Assembly (NCBI GenBank): GCA_036495715.1
Contig: DASXML010000013.1
Location: 186,001 to 250,000, forward strand
From: Scandinavium sp036495715
GTDB taxonomy: Bacteria > Pseudomonadota > Gammaproteobacteria > Enterobacterales > Enterobacteriaceae
Direction of reading: 5' to 3'
Length of the DNA stretch: 64,000 nt
Shown piece by piece: positions 17,708 through 26,919 of this stretch (the stretch's first letter is position 1; every line of letters begins with the position of its first letter). Made by a program: the position numbers and the translations under genes. A model generated the notes under the pieces. That model made no database searches. It saw nothing but the letters and a program-made list of their open reading frames with translations, and was not told the origin of the DNA.

Positions 17708-18448
17708 TTATTTTTTCTTTTGTGCCGCTTCGCGTTCAGCCACTTCCTGATCAAGCTCGGCGATTTTCGCCATCATCACTTCGCGACAGTGTGCGGCCAG
17801 CTCACGCACCTGATCTTTGCCCCAGGCGCTGGTATCAATCGGCTGCAACATTTCGACGATCACTAAACCGTTATTGAGGCGGTTCAGGTTAATTTTATTC
17901 GATGTATTGGAAACGCACACAGGAATGATCGGCACACCCGCTGCAATCGCAGCGTGGAAAGCACCGGTTTTAAACGGCAGCAGACCGCGACCACGGCTGC
18001 GGGTGCCTTCCGGGAACATCCAGAAAGAGATCTTGCGGTTTTTAAACGCATTCACCACTTCAGAGATAGTGGTATGCGCTTTAGCGCGGTTGTTACGGTC
18101 GATCAGCAGGTTACCGGTCAGCCAGTACAGCAGGCCAAAAAACGGCACCCACAGCAGGCTTTTCTTACCCACGGTCACCGTTGGCGGTACGACGATGTTC
18201 GCCGCTGTCACCATATCGTAGTTATTCTGATGGTTACCGATATAAATGGCGTTGCCAAAGTTTTCATACCCTTGTGGGAGACGTTTCTCTACCTTAAGGC
18301 CTAAAACCGGCGCCATTCGGCCAAACAGATGACCAAACGTCGCGACGTGTTTAGGATTACGTGGGCTGAACAGACAATAAATGCAGCCAAAAATGCACAC
18401 CAGGATGCAGTAAATGACAACGATGATTGCGCGAAAAATCAATAGCAT
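17708..18448 (-). CDS. plsC: PlsC, 1-acyl-sn-glycerol-3-phosphate acyltransferase
   Basis: 246 residues. The acyltransferase motifs are intact: the catalytic NHQNNYD (H-x4-D) and the substrate-binding FPEGTRSRG. One or two N-terminal hydrophobic helices anchor it in the inner membrane. It makes phosphatidic acid, the second acylation of phospholipid synthesis, and is essential in E. coli. It lies between parC and ftsP as in E. coli. Confidence 0.98.
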   Translation of the reverse strand: MLLIFRAIIVVIYCILVCIFGCIYCLFSPRNPKHVATFGHLFGRMAPVLGLKVEKRLPQGYENFGNAIYIGNHQNNYDMVTAANIVVPPTVTVGKKSLLWVPFFGLLYWLTGNLLIDRNNRAKAHTTISEVVNAFKNRKISFWMFPEGTRSRGRGLLPFKTGAFHAAIAAGVPIIPVCVSNTSNKINLNRLNNGLVIVEMLQPIDTSAWGKDQVRELAAHCREVMMAKIAELDQEVAEREAAQKKK

Positions 18449-18574
18449 AGCTACCTCAGAGATCCTAACCGCTTAGAGTTATATACCGGCCAGGGGATGT
18501 GACTTGCAGAACCCTTAATAGGGTATTGTTAATCGCAACGCACGAATTAACAACGGTTTTGCCGCAAATTTTAT

Positions 18575-18598
18575 AACCCCTTCCGGGTGGAAGGGGCT
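18575..18598 (-). terminator. Hairpin downstream of parC
   Basis: On the minus strand CCCCTTCC and GGAAGGGG arms with a short loop are followed by an AT-rich tract just after the parC stop. Confidence 0.7.
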
Positions 18599-18603
18599 CG
18601 GAA

Positions 18604-20868
18604 TTACGCTTCGCTGTCGCCCGTGCCCGGACGTGGTCGCAACGGAGAATCAATGTCTATCTTGTCGATTTTCTGCAAGCCGCGCATCAGCGTACCGCGA
18701 CGACCGCGTTCACCGGTGACTTTTTGCAGTTCTTCAGGACGCAGTTTGATCTTACGTTTACCGACATGGATAGTCAGCGTGCTCTGCGGCGGCAGAATAT
18801 AAAGATGCGCCAGACCATCAGTGCCGTTCGCCGCGTCAACGGACGGAACGCCGATAATCTTGTTGCCCTTGCCTTTCGACAGCTGCGGTAAATCGTTCAG
18901 CGGGAACATCAACATGCGTCCGGCCAGGGTTATTGCCAGCAGCATATCGGACTCATTTTCAATCACCTGCGGCGGCATCACCTTCGCATTTTCTGGCAGG
19001 GTGATAAGCGCTTTACCCGCACGGTTACGCGCCACCAAATCATTGAAGGTACAGACGAAACCGTAACCGGCGTCAGACGCCATCAGCAGTTTTTGATCGT
19101 CATTTTCCATCAGCATGTGGTTAACGGTCGCACCCGGCGGCAGCGTCAGTTTGCCGGTCAGCGGCTCGCCCTGCCCACGCGCTGACGGCAGCGTGATAGG
19201 GTCGATGGCGTAGCTGCGGCCCGTGGTATCAACAAACACCACCGGCTGATTGCTCTTACCTTTCGCCGACGCTTTCCAGCTGTCACCCGCTTTGTAACTT
19301 AATCCTTGAGCATCGATATCGTGGCCTTTCGCGCTACGCACCCAGCCCATTTGCGACAGCACGATAGTGACCGGCTCGGACGGCAGCATATCGTGGTCGT
19401 TCATCGCCTTCGCTTCTTCGCGCTCGCGCAGCGGAGAACGACGGTCGTCGCCAAACGCTTCCGCGTCAGCCTGCAGCTCTTTCTTCAGCAGGTTACTCAT
19501 CTTGCGATCGGAGGCGAGGATCGACTGAATGTGATCGCGCTCTTTTTCGAGATCGTTCTGCTCACCGCGAATTTTCACCTCTTCCAGTTTGGCAAGGTGA
19601 CGTAATTTCAGTTCGAGGATCGCTTCGGCCTGGGTTTCGCTGATGCCAAAGCGCGACATCAGCGCCGGTTTCGGCTCATCTTCACGGCGAATGATTTCGA
19701 TCACTTCGTCGATATTGAGGAACGCCACCAGCAAACCTTCAAGGATATGCAGGCGTCGAAGCACTTTCTCCAGGCGATAATTCAGGCGGCGGCTCACGGT
19801 ATCACGACGGAACGCCAGCCATTCGGTCAGGATTTCCAGCAGGTTTTTCACCTGCGGGCGGTTATCCAGGCCGATCATGTTCAGGTTAATGCGGTAGCTT
19901 TTTTCCAGATCGGTGGTCACGAACAAGTGACTCATCACCTGCTCCATATCCACACGGTTGGAGCGCGGGACGATAACCAGACGCGTCGGGTTTTCGTGAT
20001 CGGATTCATCACGCAGGTCGTCAACCATCGGCAGCTTTTTGTTGCGCATTTGGCTGGCGATTTGCTCCAGCACGCGCGCACCCGACACCTGATGTGGCAG
20101 CGCCGTAATCACCACCGCGCCATCTTCTTTCTTCCACACCGCACGCATGCGCACGGAGCCGCGACCGCTCTGGTAAATTTTGCGGATATCGGCACGGGAA
20201 GTGATGATTTCAGCTTCGGTCGGGTAATCCGGGCCTTGCACGATATCCAGCAGGTCATCGAGCGTGGTTTGCGGCTTTTCAATCAGGGTGATCGCGGCTT
20301 TAGCCACTTCACGCACGTTGTGCGGCGGAATATCCGTTGCCATGCCCACCGCAATCCCGGTGGTGCCGTTGAGCAGAATATTCGGCAGACGCGCCGGTAA
20401 CATGCGCGGTTCCTGCATCGTGCCGTCGAAGTTTGGCAGCCAGTCAACCGTGCCCTGCCCCAGTTCGCCGAGCAGCACTTCGGCATATTTCGACAGGCGG
20501 GATTCGGTATAACGCATCGCGGCGAAGGACTTCGGATCATCCGGTGCCCCCCAGTTCCCCTGGCCGTCGACCAGCGGATAACGATAGGAGAACGGCTGCG
20601 CCATCAGCACCATTGCCTCATAACAGGCGCTGTCGCCGTGCGGGTGGTATTTACCCAACACGTCGCCGACGGTACGGGCGGATTTCTTGAATTTAGCGCT
20701 GGCGCTCAGCCCCAGCTCGGACATTGCGTAAACAATGCGGCGCTGAACCGGTTTCAGGCCATCGCCGATATACGGTAATGCGCGGTCCATGATGACGTAC
20801 ATCGAGTAGTCAAGGTACGCTTTTTCCGTAAACTCATGTAGCGCAAGGCGCTCTGCCATATCGCTCAT
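18604..20868 (-). CDS. parC: ParC, topoisomerase IV subunit A
   Basis: 754 residues from the conserved start MSDMAERLALHEF; an upstream in-frame ATG adds 15 unrelated residues. It has a type IIA topoisomerase breakage-reunion domain with the active-site tyrosine in AAMRYTESRL (residue about 120) and C-terminal beta-pinwheel repeats. With ParE it decatenates daughter chromosomes. The quinolone region reads HGDSACYEA, so serine 80 and glutamate 84 are wild type. Its partner parE, which lies a few genes on in E. coli, is not found in this window because synteny breaks after ygiN. Confidence 0.98.
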   Translation of the reverse strand: MSDMAERLALHEFTEKAYLDYSMYVIMDRALPYIGDGLKPVQRRIVYAMSELGLSASAKFKKSARTVGDVLGKYHPHGDSACYEAMVLMAQPFSYRYPLVDGQGNWGAPDDPKSFAAMRYTESRLSKYAEVLLGELGQGTVDWLPNFDGTMQEPRMLPARLPNILLNGTTGIAVGMATDIPPHNVREVAKAAITLIEKPQTTLDDLLDIVQGPDYPTEAEIITSRADIRKIYQSGRGSVRMRAVWKKEDGAVVITALPHQVSGARVLEQIASQMRNKKLPMVDDLRDESDHENPTRLVIVPRSNRVDMEQVMSHLFVTTDLEKSYRINLNMIGLDNRPQVKNLLEILTEWLAFRRDTVSRRLNYRLEKVLRRLHILEGLLVAFLNIDEVIEIIRREDEPKPALMSRFGISETQAEAILELKLRHLAKLEEVKIRGEQNDLEKERDHIQSILASDRKMSNLLKKELQADAEAFGDDRRSPLREREEAKAMNDHDMLPSEPVTIVLSQMGWVRSAKGHDIDAQGLSYKAGDSWKASAKGKSNQPVVFVDTTGRSYAIDPITLPSARGQGEPLTGKLTLPPGATVNHMLMENDDQKLLMASDAGYGFVCTFNDLVARNRAGKALITLPENAKVMPPQVIENESDMLLAITLAGRMLMFPLNDLPQLSKGKGNKIIGVPSVDAANGTDGLAHLYILPPQSTLTIHVGKRKIKLRPEELQKVTGERGRRGTLMRGLQKIDKIDIDSPLRPRPGTGDSEA

Positions 20869-21013
20869 TAATTGTGATTCCTTAACAAATTCGCCCAGCC
20901 ATGTAGGGGGCAATATTGCCGCAGATAGTACATTATCTGACGCGCGGAGTCACAGGGGATAAGCAGTTTTACCGCCGTAGACGCGTGCTACGGCGGTGCA
21001 CCGAACACCACCG

Positions 21014-21880
21014 TCACGCGAGCGGAAGATAGATTTCCGTCTTCAGTTCATGCTCCGGCACATCGTTTATCAAATTCACGTAGTGGAAGAACACCGGCGC
21101 GTCGCGCAACGTCTCTCCACTGCCCGGCAGCCAGTCACGGAACAGCGCCCACACGCTCTGCGATACGTTATCCAGTGACCCGAAATGACACCCAACCGCG
21201 TAGCGTCCCCCGGCGATTTCCCCGTTGATCACCCCAAATGCGTTATCAGGAATAGCTTCAGAAACGCTGCCACAAATATCAAAACGAAACGCCTCCGGTA
21301 ACGTTGTTGCCGGGTCGTCCCAGGCAATGCCGTAGGTTTGGCTTTGACGCACCGGTGACAGCCCGCTGCTTTTACGCCATTCAATGAACGTTGCCACACT
21401 GGCGTTGACGCGCTCCGGGCTATCGCGGTGTTGCAGCATCGCGACTTTTGTGGGCGGGAAATCGACGATTTTTACATCCATCGTTTGTTGCTCCTGTGAG
21501 GCCATTTTTGGGACGCGCTGATGCCAGTCGAGCCAGTCCGGTTGAAGCCGAAACTGGCGCGGGCTTTTGCCAAACGCAGTTCTGAAGGCGCGACTGAACG
21601 ATTCCGGATTCTGAAATCCGGCATCGAGAGCGATATCAATAATCTTATCCTGCGGATTAAACGCCAGCCGCCACGACGCATGGCGCAGACGCAACCATTG
21701 AATGTAGCGATACAACGGCAGCCCGCTATAGGCCGCAAACTGACGGTGAAAATGATAAGGCGAACAGCAGGCCATGCTGCTGAGATTTTCCAGGGTCAGC
21801 GGTTCATCCAAATGACGGGCGATGTATCCACACACCAGGGAAAACCGCTCGCGGTACACCGCGATTATTGCATCGTTCAT
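21014..21880 (-). CDS. ygiV: AraC-type regulator fused to GyrI-like domain (full-length YgiV)
   Basis: 288 residues. The N-terminal AraC double helix-turn-helix (LTLENLSSMACCSPYHFHR and IDIALDAGFQNPESFSRAF) is followed by a GyrI/effector-binding domain (about residues 135-288). The C-terminal part aligns with E. coli YgiV (about 160 residues), including GLSPV, FGV-like, PEAFRFDICGSVSE and GRYAV segments. E. coli YgiV therefore looks like a version lacking the DNA-binding half. It is probably a ligand-responsive activator, and the target may include neighbouring ygiW; this is inference. Confidence 0.9.
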   Translation of the reverse strand: MNDAIIAVYRERFSLVCGYIARHLDEPLTLENLSSMACCSPYHFHRQFAAYSGLPLYRYIQWLRLRHASWRLAFNPQDKIIDIALDAGFQNPESFSRAFRTAFGKSPRQFRLQPDWLDWHQRVPKMASQEQQTMDVKIVDFPPTKVAMLQHRDSPERVNASVATFIEWRKSSGLSPVRQSQTYGIAWDDPATTLPEAFRFDICGSVSEAIPDNAFGVINGEIAGGRYAVGCHFGSLDNVSQSVWALFRDWLPGSGETLRDAPVFFHYVNLINDVPEHELKTEIYLPLA

Positions 21881-21994
21881 CGCTCCTCCTGATGGTCTAC
21901 TTTGCCGTCACAGCCAACAATAATCCTGACCGATCTTGCGCAAGTGTATCAGAGGGAGGAACAGCGCCGCCGCAGATGCGGCGACACGAGGGGG

Positions 21995-22399
21995 TTATTT
22001 GCTGACTTTATTGATTTGCTTCACGTCGATTTCCACAGAGTTCCAGTCTTTATCGACTTCGCCCTGAATTTCCACCACGTCTTGCGGTGTGACGGTCACG
22101 CCGTTCCAGCGTTTATGGTCGATATCGACATTCATGGTGCCGGTGGCATCTTTAAAGGTGTAGCGATCGTCTGAGAGGCGCTCAACAATCGTTCCGCGCA
22201 GCGTTACCCAGGCGTCGTCACGCAGTGATTTTGCTTGTTCGACAGTGGTTACCGTGCCGTTAGGGCCAACAAATCCGCCGCTTTGACTGGTCGTTGTCGT
22301 TGAACCCGGGCCTGAGAAACCGCCCTGTGTATTTGCCGCAAAAACAGGGGCTGACATTAAGGCCACAATGGCCGCCATCGCTAATGTTTTCTTCATCAT
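21995..22399 (-). CDS. ygiW: YgiW, periplasmic OB-fold stress protein
   Basis: 134 residues. It has a cleavable Sec signal peptide (hydrophobic core about residues 6-18, ending VFAAN) and a BOF/OB-fold domain. The GGFSGP...GGFVGPNG repeats after the signal are typical of YgiW/VisP. The protein is induced by peroxide, acid and cadmium in E. coli, and in Salmonella VisP binds peptidoglycan. It is divergent from qseB with 148 bp between the starts. Confidence 0.95.
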   Translation of the reverse strand: MMKKTLAMAAIVALMSAPVFAANTQGGFSGPGSTTTTSQSGGFVGPNGTVTTVEQAKSLRDDAWVTLRGTIVERLSDDRYTFKDATGTMNVDIDHKRWNGVTVTPQDVVEIQGEVDKDWNSVEIDVKQINKVSK

Positions 22400-22446
22400 A
22401 ATTTATCCCTTTCATTGATGTTTCAAGTCCATTAAACCGCGCAAAA

Positions 22447-22463
22447 CTTAACGCGTTCTTAAG
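22447..22463 (+). promoter_or_regulatory. PmrA/QseB-type operator upstream of qseB
   Basis: The sequence CTTAAC-GCGTT-CTTAAG is two hexamer half-sites with 5-nt spacing, the consensus arrangement for QseB/PmrA-family regulators. It lies between ygiW and qseB and fits qseBC autoregulation and possibly ygiW control. Confidence 0.82.
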
Positions 22464-22547
22464 GCGTAAAAAGAAAATTAATTGCTGTACAGCGCGGTCG
22501 CGCGCGGGTTTACTGGCCGTAATGTCGGTATCAACGGGGACGAACGG

Positions 22548-23207
22548 ATGCGAATTTTACTGGTAGAAGACGACAAGCTGATTGGCGACGGGCTAAAAAC
22601 CGGGCTGGTCAAAATGGGCTTCACCCTCGACTGGTTCACGCGCGGCGAAGAAGGCAAATCGGCGCTATACACCGCACCGTATGACGCGGTGATCCTCGAC
22701 CTGACGCTGCCGGGCATCGACGGGCTGGACATCCTGCGCGAATGGCGTTCCCAGGGCCGCAAAGAACCGGTACTTATCCTCACCGCCCGCGATGCGCTCG
22801 CCCAGCGTGTGGAAGGGTTACGCTTAGGGGCTGATGATTACCTGTGTAAACCCTTCGCGTTGATTGAAGTGGCGGCCCGCCTGGAAGCGCTCATTCGCCG
22901 CGTGCATGGTCAGGCCAGCAATGCGCTGTGCCACGGTGCTGTCACGCTTAACCCCGATAGTCTGACCGCCACCCTAAACGACGAACCGCTGACGCTGAAA
23001 CCGAAAGAGTTTGCCCTGCTTGAACTGTTGATGCGCAACGCCGGGCGCGTATTGCCCCGCAAGCTCATCGAAGAGAAGTTATATAGCTGGGACGATGACG
23101 TCTCCAGTAATGCCGTAGAAGTGCACGTCCACCATTTGCGCCGCAAGCTCGGCAGCGCCTTTATCCGCACGGTACACGGTATCGGCTACACCCTGGGTGA
23201 ACAATGA
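22548..23207 (+). CDS. qseB: QseB, OmpR-family response regulator
   Basis: 219 residues from the conserved start MRILLVEDDKLIGDG; earlier in-frame codons are unrelated. A receiver domain with the phosphorylation aspartate in DAVILDLTLPG (residue 51) is joined to a winged-helix DNA-binding domain ending YTLGEQ. It is the partner of QseC and controls flagella and virulence genes in related species. Its stop overlaps the qseC start by 4 bp (ATGA), so they are translationally coupled. Confidence 0.97.
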   Translation: MRILLVEDDKLIGDGLKTGLVKMGFTLDWFTRGEEGKSALYTAPYDAVILDLTLPGIDGLDILREWRSQGRKEPVLILTARDALAQRVEGLRLGADDYLCKPFALIEVAARLEALIRRVHGQASNALCHGAVTLNPDSLTATLNDEPLTLKPKEFALLELLMRNAGRVLPRKLIEEKLYSWDDDVSSNAVEVHVHHLRRKLGSAFIRTVHGIGYTLGEQ

Positions 23208-24553
23208 GATTTCTGTGCAACATGAGTCTGCGTCTGCGCCTGACGCTGCTGTTTATTCTGCTGACGCTGGTCGCCTGGAGCTGCGCCAGCTTCATCGCCT
23301 GGCAGCAAACGACGCACAAGCTGAACAAGCTGTTTGATACCCAACAAATGCTGTTTGCCAAGCGCCTGAGCGTGATGGACTTCAACGAACTGCGCGTCGC
23401 GTCGCCGCAGTTACGCACCAAAAAGAAAATTAAGCACGGGCATCTCGATGACGACGCGCTGGCGTTCGCCATTTTTACCACCGACGGGCGGATGGTGCTG
23501 AACGACGGCGATAACGGCCAGGATATTCCTTATCATTATCGTCGCGAAGGCTTTGACGACGGGCGCATTAATAATGACGACGACGAATGGCGCTTCTTAT
23601 GGATAACCACCGCCGATGAAAAATACCGTATCGCTGTCGGCCAGGAGTGGGATTATCGCCAGGAGATGGCGTTAGATATTGTCACGTCGCAGCTTGCGCC
23701 GTGGCTGGTCGCCCTGCCGTTGATGGTGCTGCTGCTCATTCTGTTATTGAGCCGCGAACTGGCGCCGTTGAAAAAGCTGACCCGTACGCTACGCAGTCGA
23801 ACGCCCGACTCTGACGAACAACTGAGCGCCGAAGGCGTGCCTGGTGAAGTGCGCCCGCTGGTCGAAGCGCTGAATCAGCTCTTTACCCGCTCCCACGACA
23901 TGATGATGCGCGAACGGCGTTTTACCTCCGATGCTGCCCATGAATTACGCAGCCCGCTCACGGCGCTGAAAGTGCAAACGGAAGTGGCGCAGCTGTCGAT
24001 GGATGACCCGCAAAGCCGTGAGAAAGCGCTCTCTCAACTGCATGCGGGCATCGACAGGGCCACGCGTCTGGTCGAACAGCTGTTAACGCTCTCACGGCTG
24101 GATTCCCTCGCCGAACTGGACGACGTCGAGCAAATTCGGTTGGCCGATCTGCTGCAATCGTCGGTGATGGATATCTATCACCCGGCGCAACAGGCGGGCA
24201 TTGAACTGCGGCTGCACGTCAACGCGTCGGATGTGACGCGCAAAGGCCAGGCGCTGCTGCTGAGTTTACTGGTGCGTAATCTGCTGGATAACGCCGTGCG
24301 TTACAGCCCGCGCGGCAGCACGGTGGATGTTACCTTAAACGCGCACGATTTTACGGTGCGTGACAACGGTCCCGGCATCAGCGCCGACGCCCTCGCCCGC
24401 ATCGGCGAACGTTTTTATCGCCCGCCAGGCCAGGACGAACCGGGCAGCGGCCTGGGTTTATCCATCGTGCAACGCATCGCCGCGCTGCATCAGATGACCG
24501 TCGTTTTCAGTAACGCTCCGGACGGCGGATTTGTCGCGCGCATCAACTGGTGA
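23204..24553 (+). CDS. qseC: QseC, sensor histidine kinase
   Basis: 449 residues, E. coli length. Two transmembrane helices (about 13-33 and 160-182) flank a periplasmic sensor region that includes the DGDNGQDIPY segment. Then come a HAMP-like linker, the phospho-acceptor histidine in SDAAHELRSPLTALK, and an ATPase domain (NLLDNAVRYS, DNGPGIS, GSGLGLSIV). The family responds to autoinducer-3 and host adrenergic hormones. The E. coli ygiZ gene that follows is absent here. Confidence 0.97.
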   Translation: MRFLCNMSLRLRLTLLFILLTLVAWSCASFIAWQQTTHKLNKLFDTQQMLFAKRLSVMDFNELRVASPQLRTKKKIKHGHLDDDALAFAIFTTDGRMVLNDGDNGQDIPYHYRREGFDDGRINNDDDEWRFLWITTADEKYRIAVGQEWDYRQEMALDIVTSQLAPWLVALPLMVLLLILLLSRELAPLKKLTRTLRSRTPDSDEQLSAEGVPGEVRPLVEALNQLFTRSHDMMMRERRFTSDAAHELRSPLTALKVQTEVAQLSMDDPQSREKALSQLHAGIDRATRLVEQLLTLSRLDSLAELDDVEQIRLADLLQSSVMDIYHPAQQAGIELRLHVNASDVTRKGQALLLSLLVRNLLDNAVRYSPRGSTVDVTLNAHDFTVRDNGPGISADALARIGERFYRPPGQDEPGSGLGLSIVQRIAALHQMTVVFSNAPDGGFVARINW

Positions 24554-24657
24554 TTTGATTATTGCTCATACAGCAAAAGACTTTGCACATTTTGCTAATT
24601 TCAACGTACCGACCTCGGCGTTACACTAACGGCAGACATTTTCCCTGAGGCATTACG

Positions 24658-25239
24658 ATGAGCAAGATCCTGATTATTAACGGCGGTAAAAAATTCGGTC
24701 ATTCCAACGGCCAGCTGAACGACACCATGACCGAGGTCGCGGATGGCTATCTGCGCGACGCCGGGCATGAAGTCCGTGTTGTTCGCGCCGACAGCGATTA
24801 CGACGTTAAAGCAGAAGTGCAGAACTTCCTGTGGGCCGACACCGTTATCTGGCAGATGCCGGGTTGGTGGATGGGCGCGCCGTGGACCGTGAAAAAATAC
24901 ATTGATGACGTGTTCACCGAGGGCCACGGTTCCCTGTACGCCAGCGACGGTCGCACCCGTTCTGACGACAGCAAAAAATACGGCTCCGGCGGCCTGATTC
25001 AGGGCAAAAAATACATGCTGTCCCTGACCTGGAACGCACCGATGGAAGCCTTTACCGACAAAGACCAGTTCTTCCACGGCGTCGGCGTGGACGGCGCATA
25101 CCTGCCGTTCCATAAAGCCAACCAGTTCCTCGGCATGGAAGCGCTGCCGACCTTTATCGCCAATGACGTGATCAAAATGCCAGACGTGCCGCGCTATGTA
25201 GCAGAATATCGCAAGCATCTTGCCGAGATTTTTGCTTAA
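24658..25239 (+). CDS. mdaB: MdaB, NADPH:quinone reductase
   Basis: 193 residues, a flavodoxin-fold, FAD-containing reductase (KILIINGGKKFGHSNGQLN start; MPGWWMGAPWTVKKYIDD core). It carries out two-electron quinone reduction, which avoids semiquinone radicals. It is followed 33 bp later by ygiN, whose product forms a quinol redox cycle with MdaB in E. coli. Confidence 0.97.
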   Translation: MSKILIINGGKKFGHSNGQLNDTMTEVADGYLRDAGHEVRVVRADSDYDVKAEVQNFLWADTVIWQMPGWWMGAPWTVKKYIDDVFTEGHGSLYASDGRTRSDDSKKYGSGGLIQGKKYMLSLTWNAPMEAFTDKDQFFHGVGVDGAYLPFHKANQFLGMEALPTFIANDVIKMPDVPRYVAEYRKHLAEIFA

Positions 25240-25272
25240 CTGAAGGCCTGCATACAAAGGAGTGCGTTTATC

Positions 25273-25587
25273 ATGTTAACTGTTATTGCTGAGATCCGTA
25301 CCCGTCCTGGCCAGCATCACCGTCAGGCGGTTCTGGATCAGTTCGCGAAAATTATTCCAACCGTGCTGAAAGAAGAAGGCTGCCACGGCTACGCGCCGAT
25401 GGTCGACCACGACGCAAGCGTGAGCTTCCAGGCCACCGCGCCGGATTCCATCATCATGGTTGAACTGTGGGAAACCGTCGCCCATCTTGAAGCCCATCTG
25501 CAAACCGCGCACATGAAAGCGTGGAGCGAAGCGGTCAAAGGCGACGTGCTGGAAAGCCATATCCGTATTCTGGAACCGGCGCTGTAA
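25273..25587 (+). CDS. ygiN: YgiN, quinol monooxygenase
   Basis: 104 residues of the ABM antibiotic-biosynthesis-monooxygenase fold (a dimeric ferredoxin-like barrel), with the conserved EIRTRPGQ and ELWE segments. It oxidises menadiol, so it is the counterpart of MdaB in a quinone cycle. This is the last gene of the first syntenic block; in E. coli parE follows, but not here. Confidence 0.96.
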   Translation: MLTVIAEIRTRPGQHHRQAVLDQFAKIIPTVLKEEGCHGYAPMVDHDASVSFQATAPDSIIMVELWETVAHLEAHLQTAHMKAWSEAVKGDVLESHIRILEPAL

Positions 25588-25614
25588 TTTTTCTGCTTTA
25601 AATGATGATGTATT

Positions 25615-25648
25615 AAGCCCGGTTGCGTGATGGACCGGGCTTTTTTAT
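25615..25648 (+). terminator. Terminator of mdaB-ygiN
   Basis: AAGCCCGGT and ACCGGGCTT arms enclose a 10-nt loop and are followed by TTTTTATTT. Confidence 0.9.
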
Positions 25649-25702
25649 TTGTTGCGAAAGCTGGCTAGGGCTGGTTTGTGCCAGGAGTGAACATTGCTAA
25701 TC

Positions 25703-26485
25703 TCAGTCTCCTATGTGGTTACGTTCCATCGCTCTTAAAACCTTCACAGCAGAATCAAATACATCCATTCTCTGCATATCATGCGGGTATTTGGTGTACT
25801 CATAACCTTCTATTGCGAGATCCCATGTACTTTTCTTGAATTCACACTGATATAACTGCACTGTACTGTTTAAAACTAAAGCTTCTAATACTTTGTTATT
25901 TCTGATTATTTCATCAAAGCCCTTGTTATTCATCCCGATATAGATACCTACTACCGATTTTAGATCTGTTATTTTATCAATTAAAACCGCGTCTTGCTTT
26001 TGCAATGACTCTGCCTTTTTTATTATTCTAATTTCTTCTTCATATTGCCAATGCCATGATTTAGTAAGTAATAACTTACTGATCATATCAGTATCATAAA
26101 TGTTCTCTTTACTAATTTTTAATTTGCTTTTAATTCGGCACTTTAAATAATCAATATCACCTTTCGGAGCTGTAATCAGGCATTTTTCTTCATCATCGAA
26201 TCCTGCTTTCTCAGTGTCGATTGCTACAACAAAACCCTGATGTTTATCAGCATAATGTGACCACATCAATACGTTGAGTGGATTTTTAGAAAGGCATAAG
26301 CAGGCAAGGTTTTGATTGATCTCATACCTCATAGTTAATGATTCAATTGATTCATCATCAAGTGCATATCCATAACTTTCGAAAGGATCATTAAACTCAC
26401 TGTGTGGGGTGAATTTTATAGAGATGTAGTCGTCTTTGAAGAATCGATCTAATGAAGCATTGTCTATGTATTTGTACAAAATCAT
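25703..26485 (-). CDS. DUF2971 family protein
   Basis: 260 residues from the ATG beginning MILYKYIDNASLDRFF; an upstream reading adds 28 codons without a good ribosome-binding site. The features are typical of DUF2971: an N-terminal LYKYID start, FNDPFE (with the conserved D-P-F), CLSKNPLNVLMWSHYADKHQGFVV in the middle, and WHWQYEEEIRI further on. The biochemical function is unknown; family members are common in accessory islands, including near defence genes. The gene is distinctly AT-rich against its neighbours, indicating acquisition. It replaces parE at this position. Confidence 0.85.
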   Translation of the reverse strand: MILYKYIDNASLDRFFKDDYISIKFTPHSEFNDPFESYGYALDDESIESLTMRYEINQNLACLCLSKNPLNVLMWSHYADKHQGFVVAIDTEKAGFDDEEKCLITAPKGDIDYLKCRIKSKLKISKENIYDTDMISKLLLTKSWHWQYEEEIRIIKKAESLQKQDAVLIDKITDLKSVVGIYIGMNNKGFDEIIRNNKVLEALVLNSTVQLYQCEFKKSTWDLAIEGYEYTKYPHDMQRMDVFDSAVKVLRAMERNHIGD

Positions 26486-26665
26486 AAAATACTCAGAATC
26501 ATTTATAGATATTATCAGTGTACAGCCTTTCGACAGGGTAGGTGTAAGTATCCCGCTTAAACGACCCATTCTTCTCTGGCATGCGGATTAGGTTACCCGA
26601 AAGTGAACTCCCGCTTCACGCCGAGAGCGGTCATGCGAACTCCTCTATCTGAATTCACAGTAGCT

Positions 26666-26905
26666 TCACTGACTATAGGCCAACCAATAAACACCATCAA
26701 TGCATTGATTTTTATGATGTAACACCCAAACCCCAGTTACATCACAAAATGAGAACCTCCTTCCGGGAATATCCCTTGTCGAAATCGGGTTATCACCGTA
26801 TTCTCCTTTCGCACCTGCAAAATCAGGTGTCGGGATTGGCCTCCTGAAAAACCTTAGTGACGACACAATGGCGCTTTTCTGCACCTTGTGAAAACCATCA
26901 CTCAC
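26666..26905 (-). CDS. Small hypothetical, possibly a prophage-satellite remnant
   Basis: A 79-codon open frame starting at GTG without a convincing ribosome-binding site. The reading FRRPIPTPDFAGAKGEYGDN...VWVLHHKNQC resembles, from memory, small proteins of P4-like satellite prophages, but I cannot verify this. It is antisense to the leader of the next gene. It may be a fragment or not translated. The rest of the 350 bp between the DUF2971 gene and 26920 shows nothing recognisable. Confidence 0.3.
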   Translation of the reverse strand: MSDGFHKVQKSAIVSSLRFFRRPIPTPDFAGAKGEYGDNPISTRDIPGRRFSFCDVTGVWVLHHKNQCIDGVYWLAYSQ

Positions 26906-26919
26906 TGGAGGCTGCCACC

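Noticed and set aside
18604..20868. Quinolone-resistance substitutions in parC and gyrB
   Set aside because: Key positions (ParC S80 and E84, GyrB D426 and K447) read as wild type.
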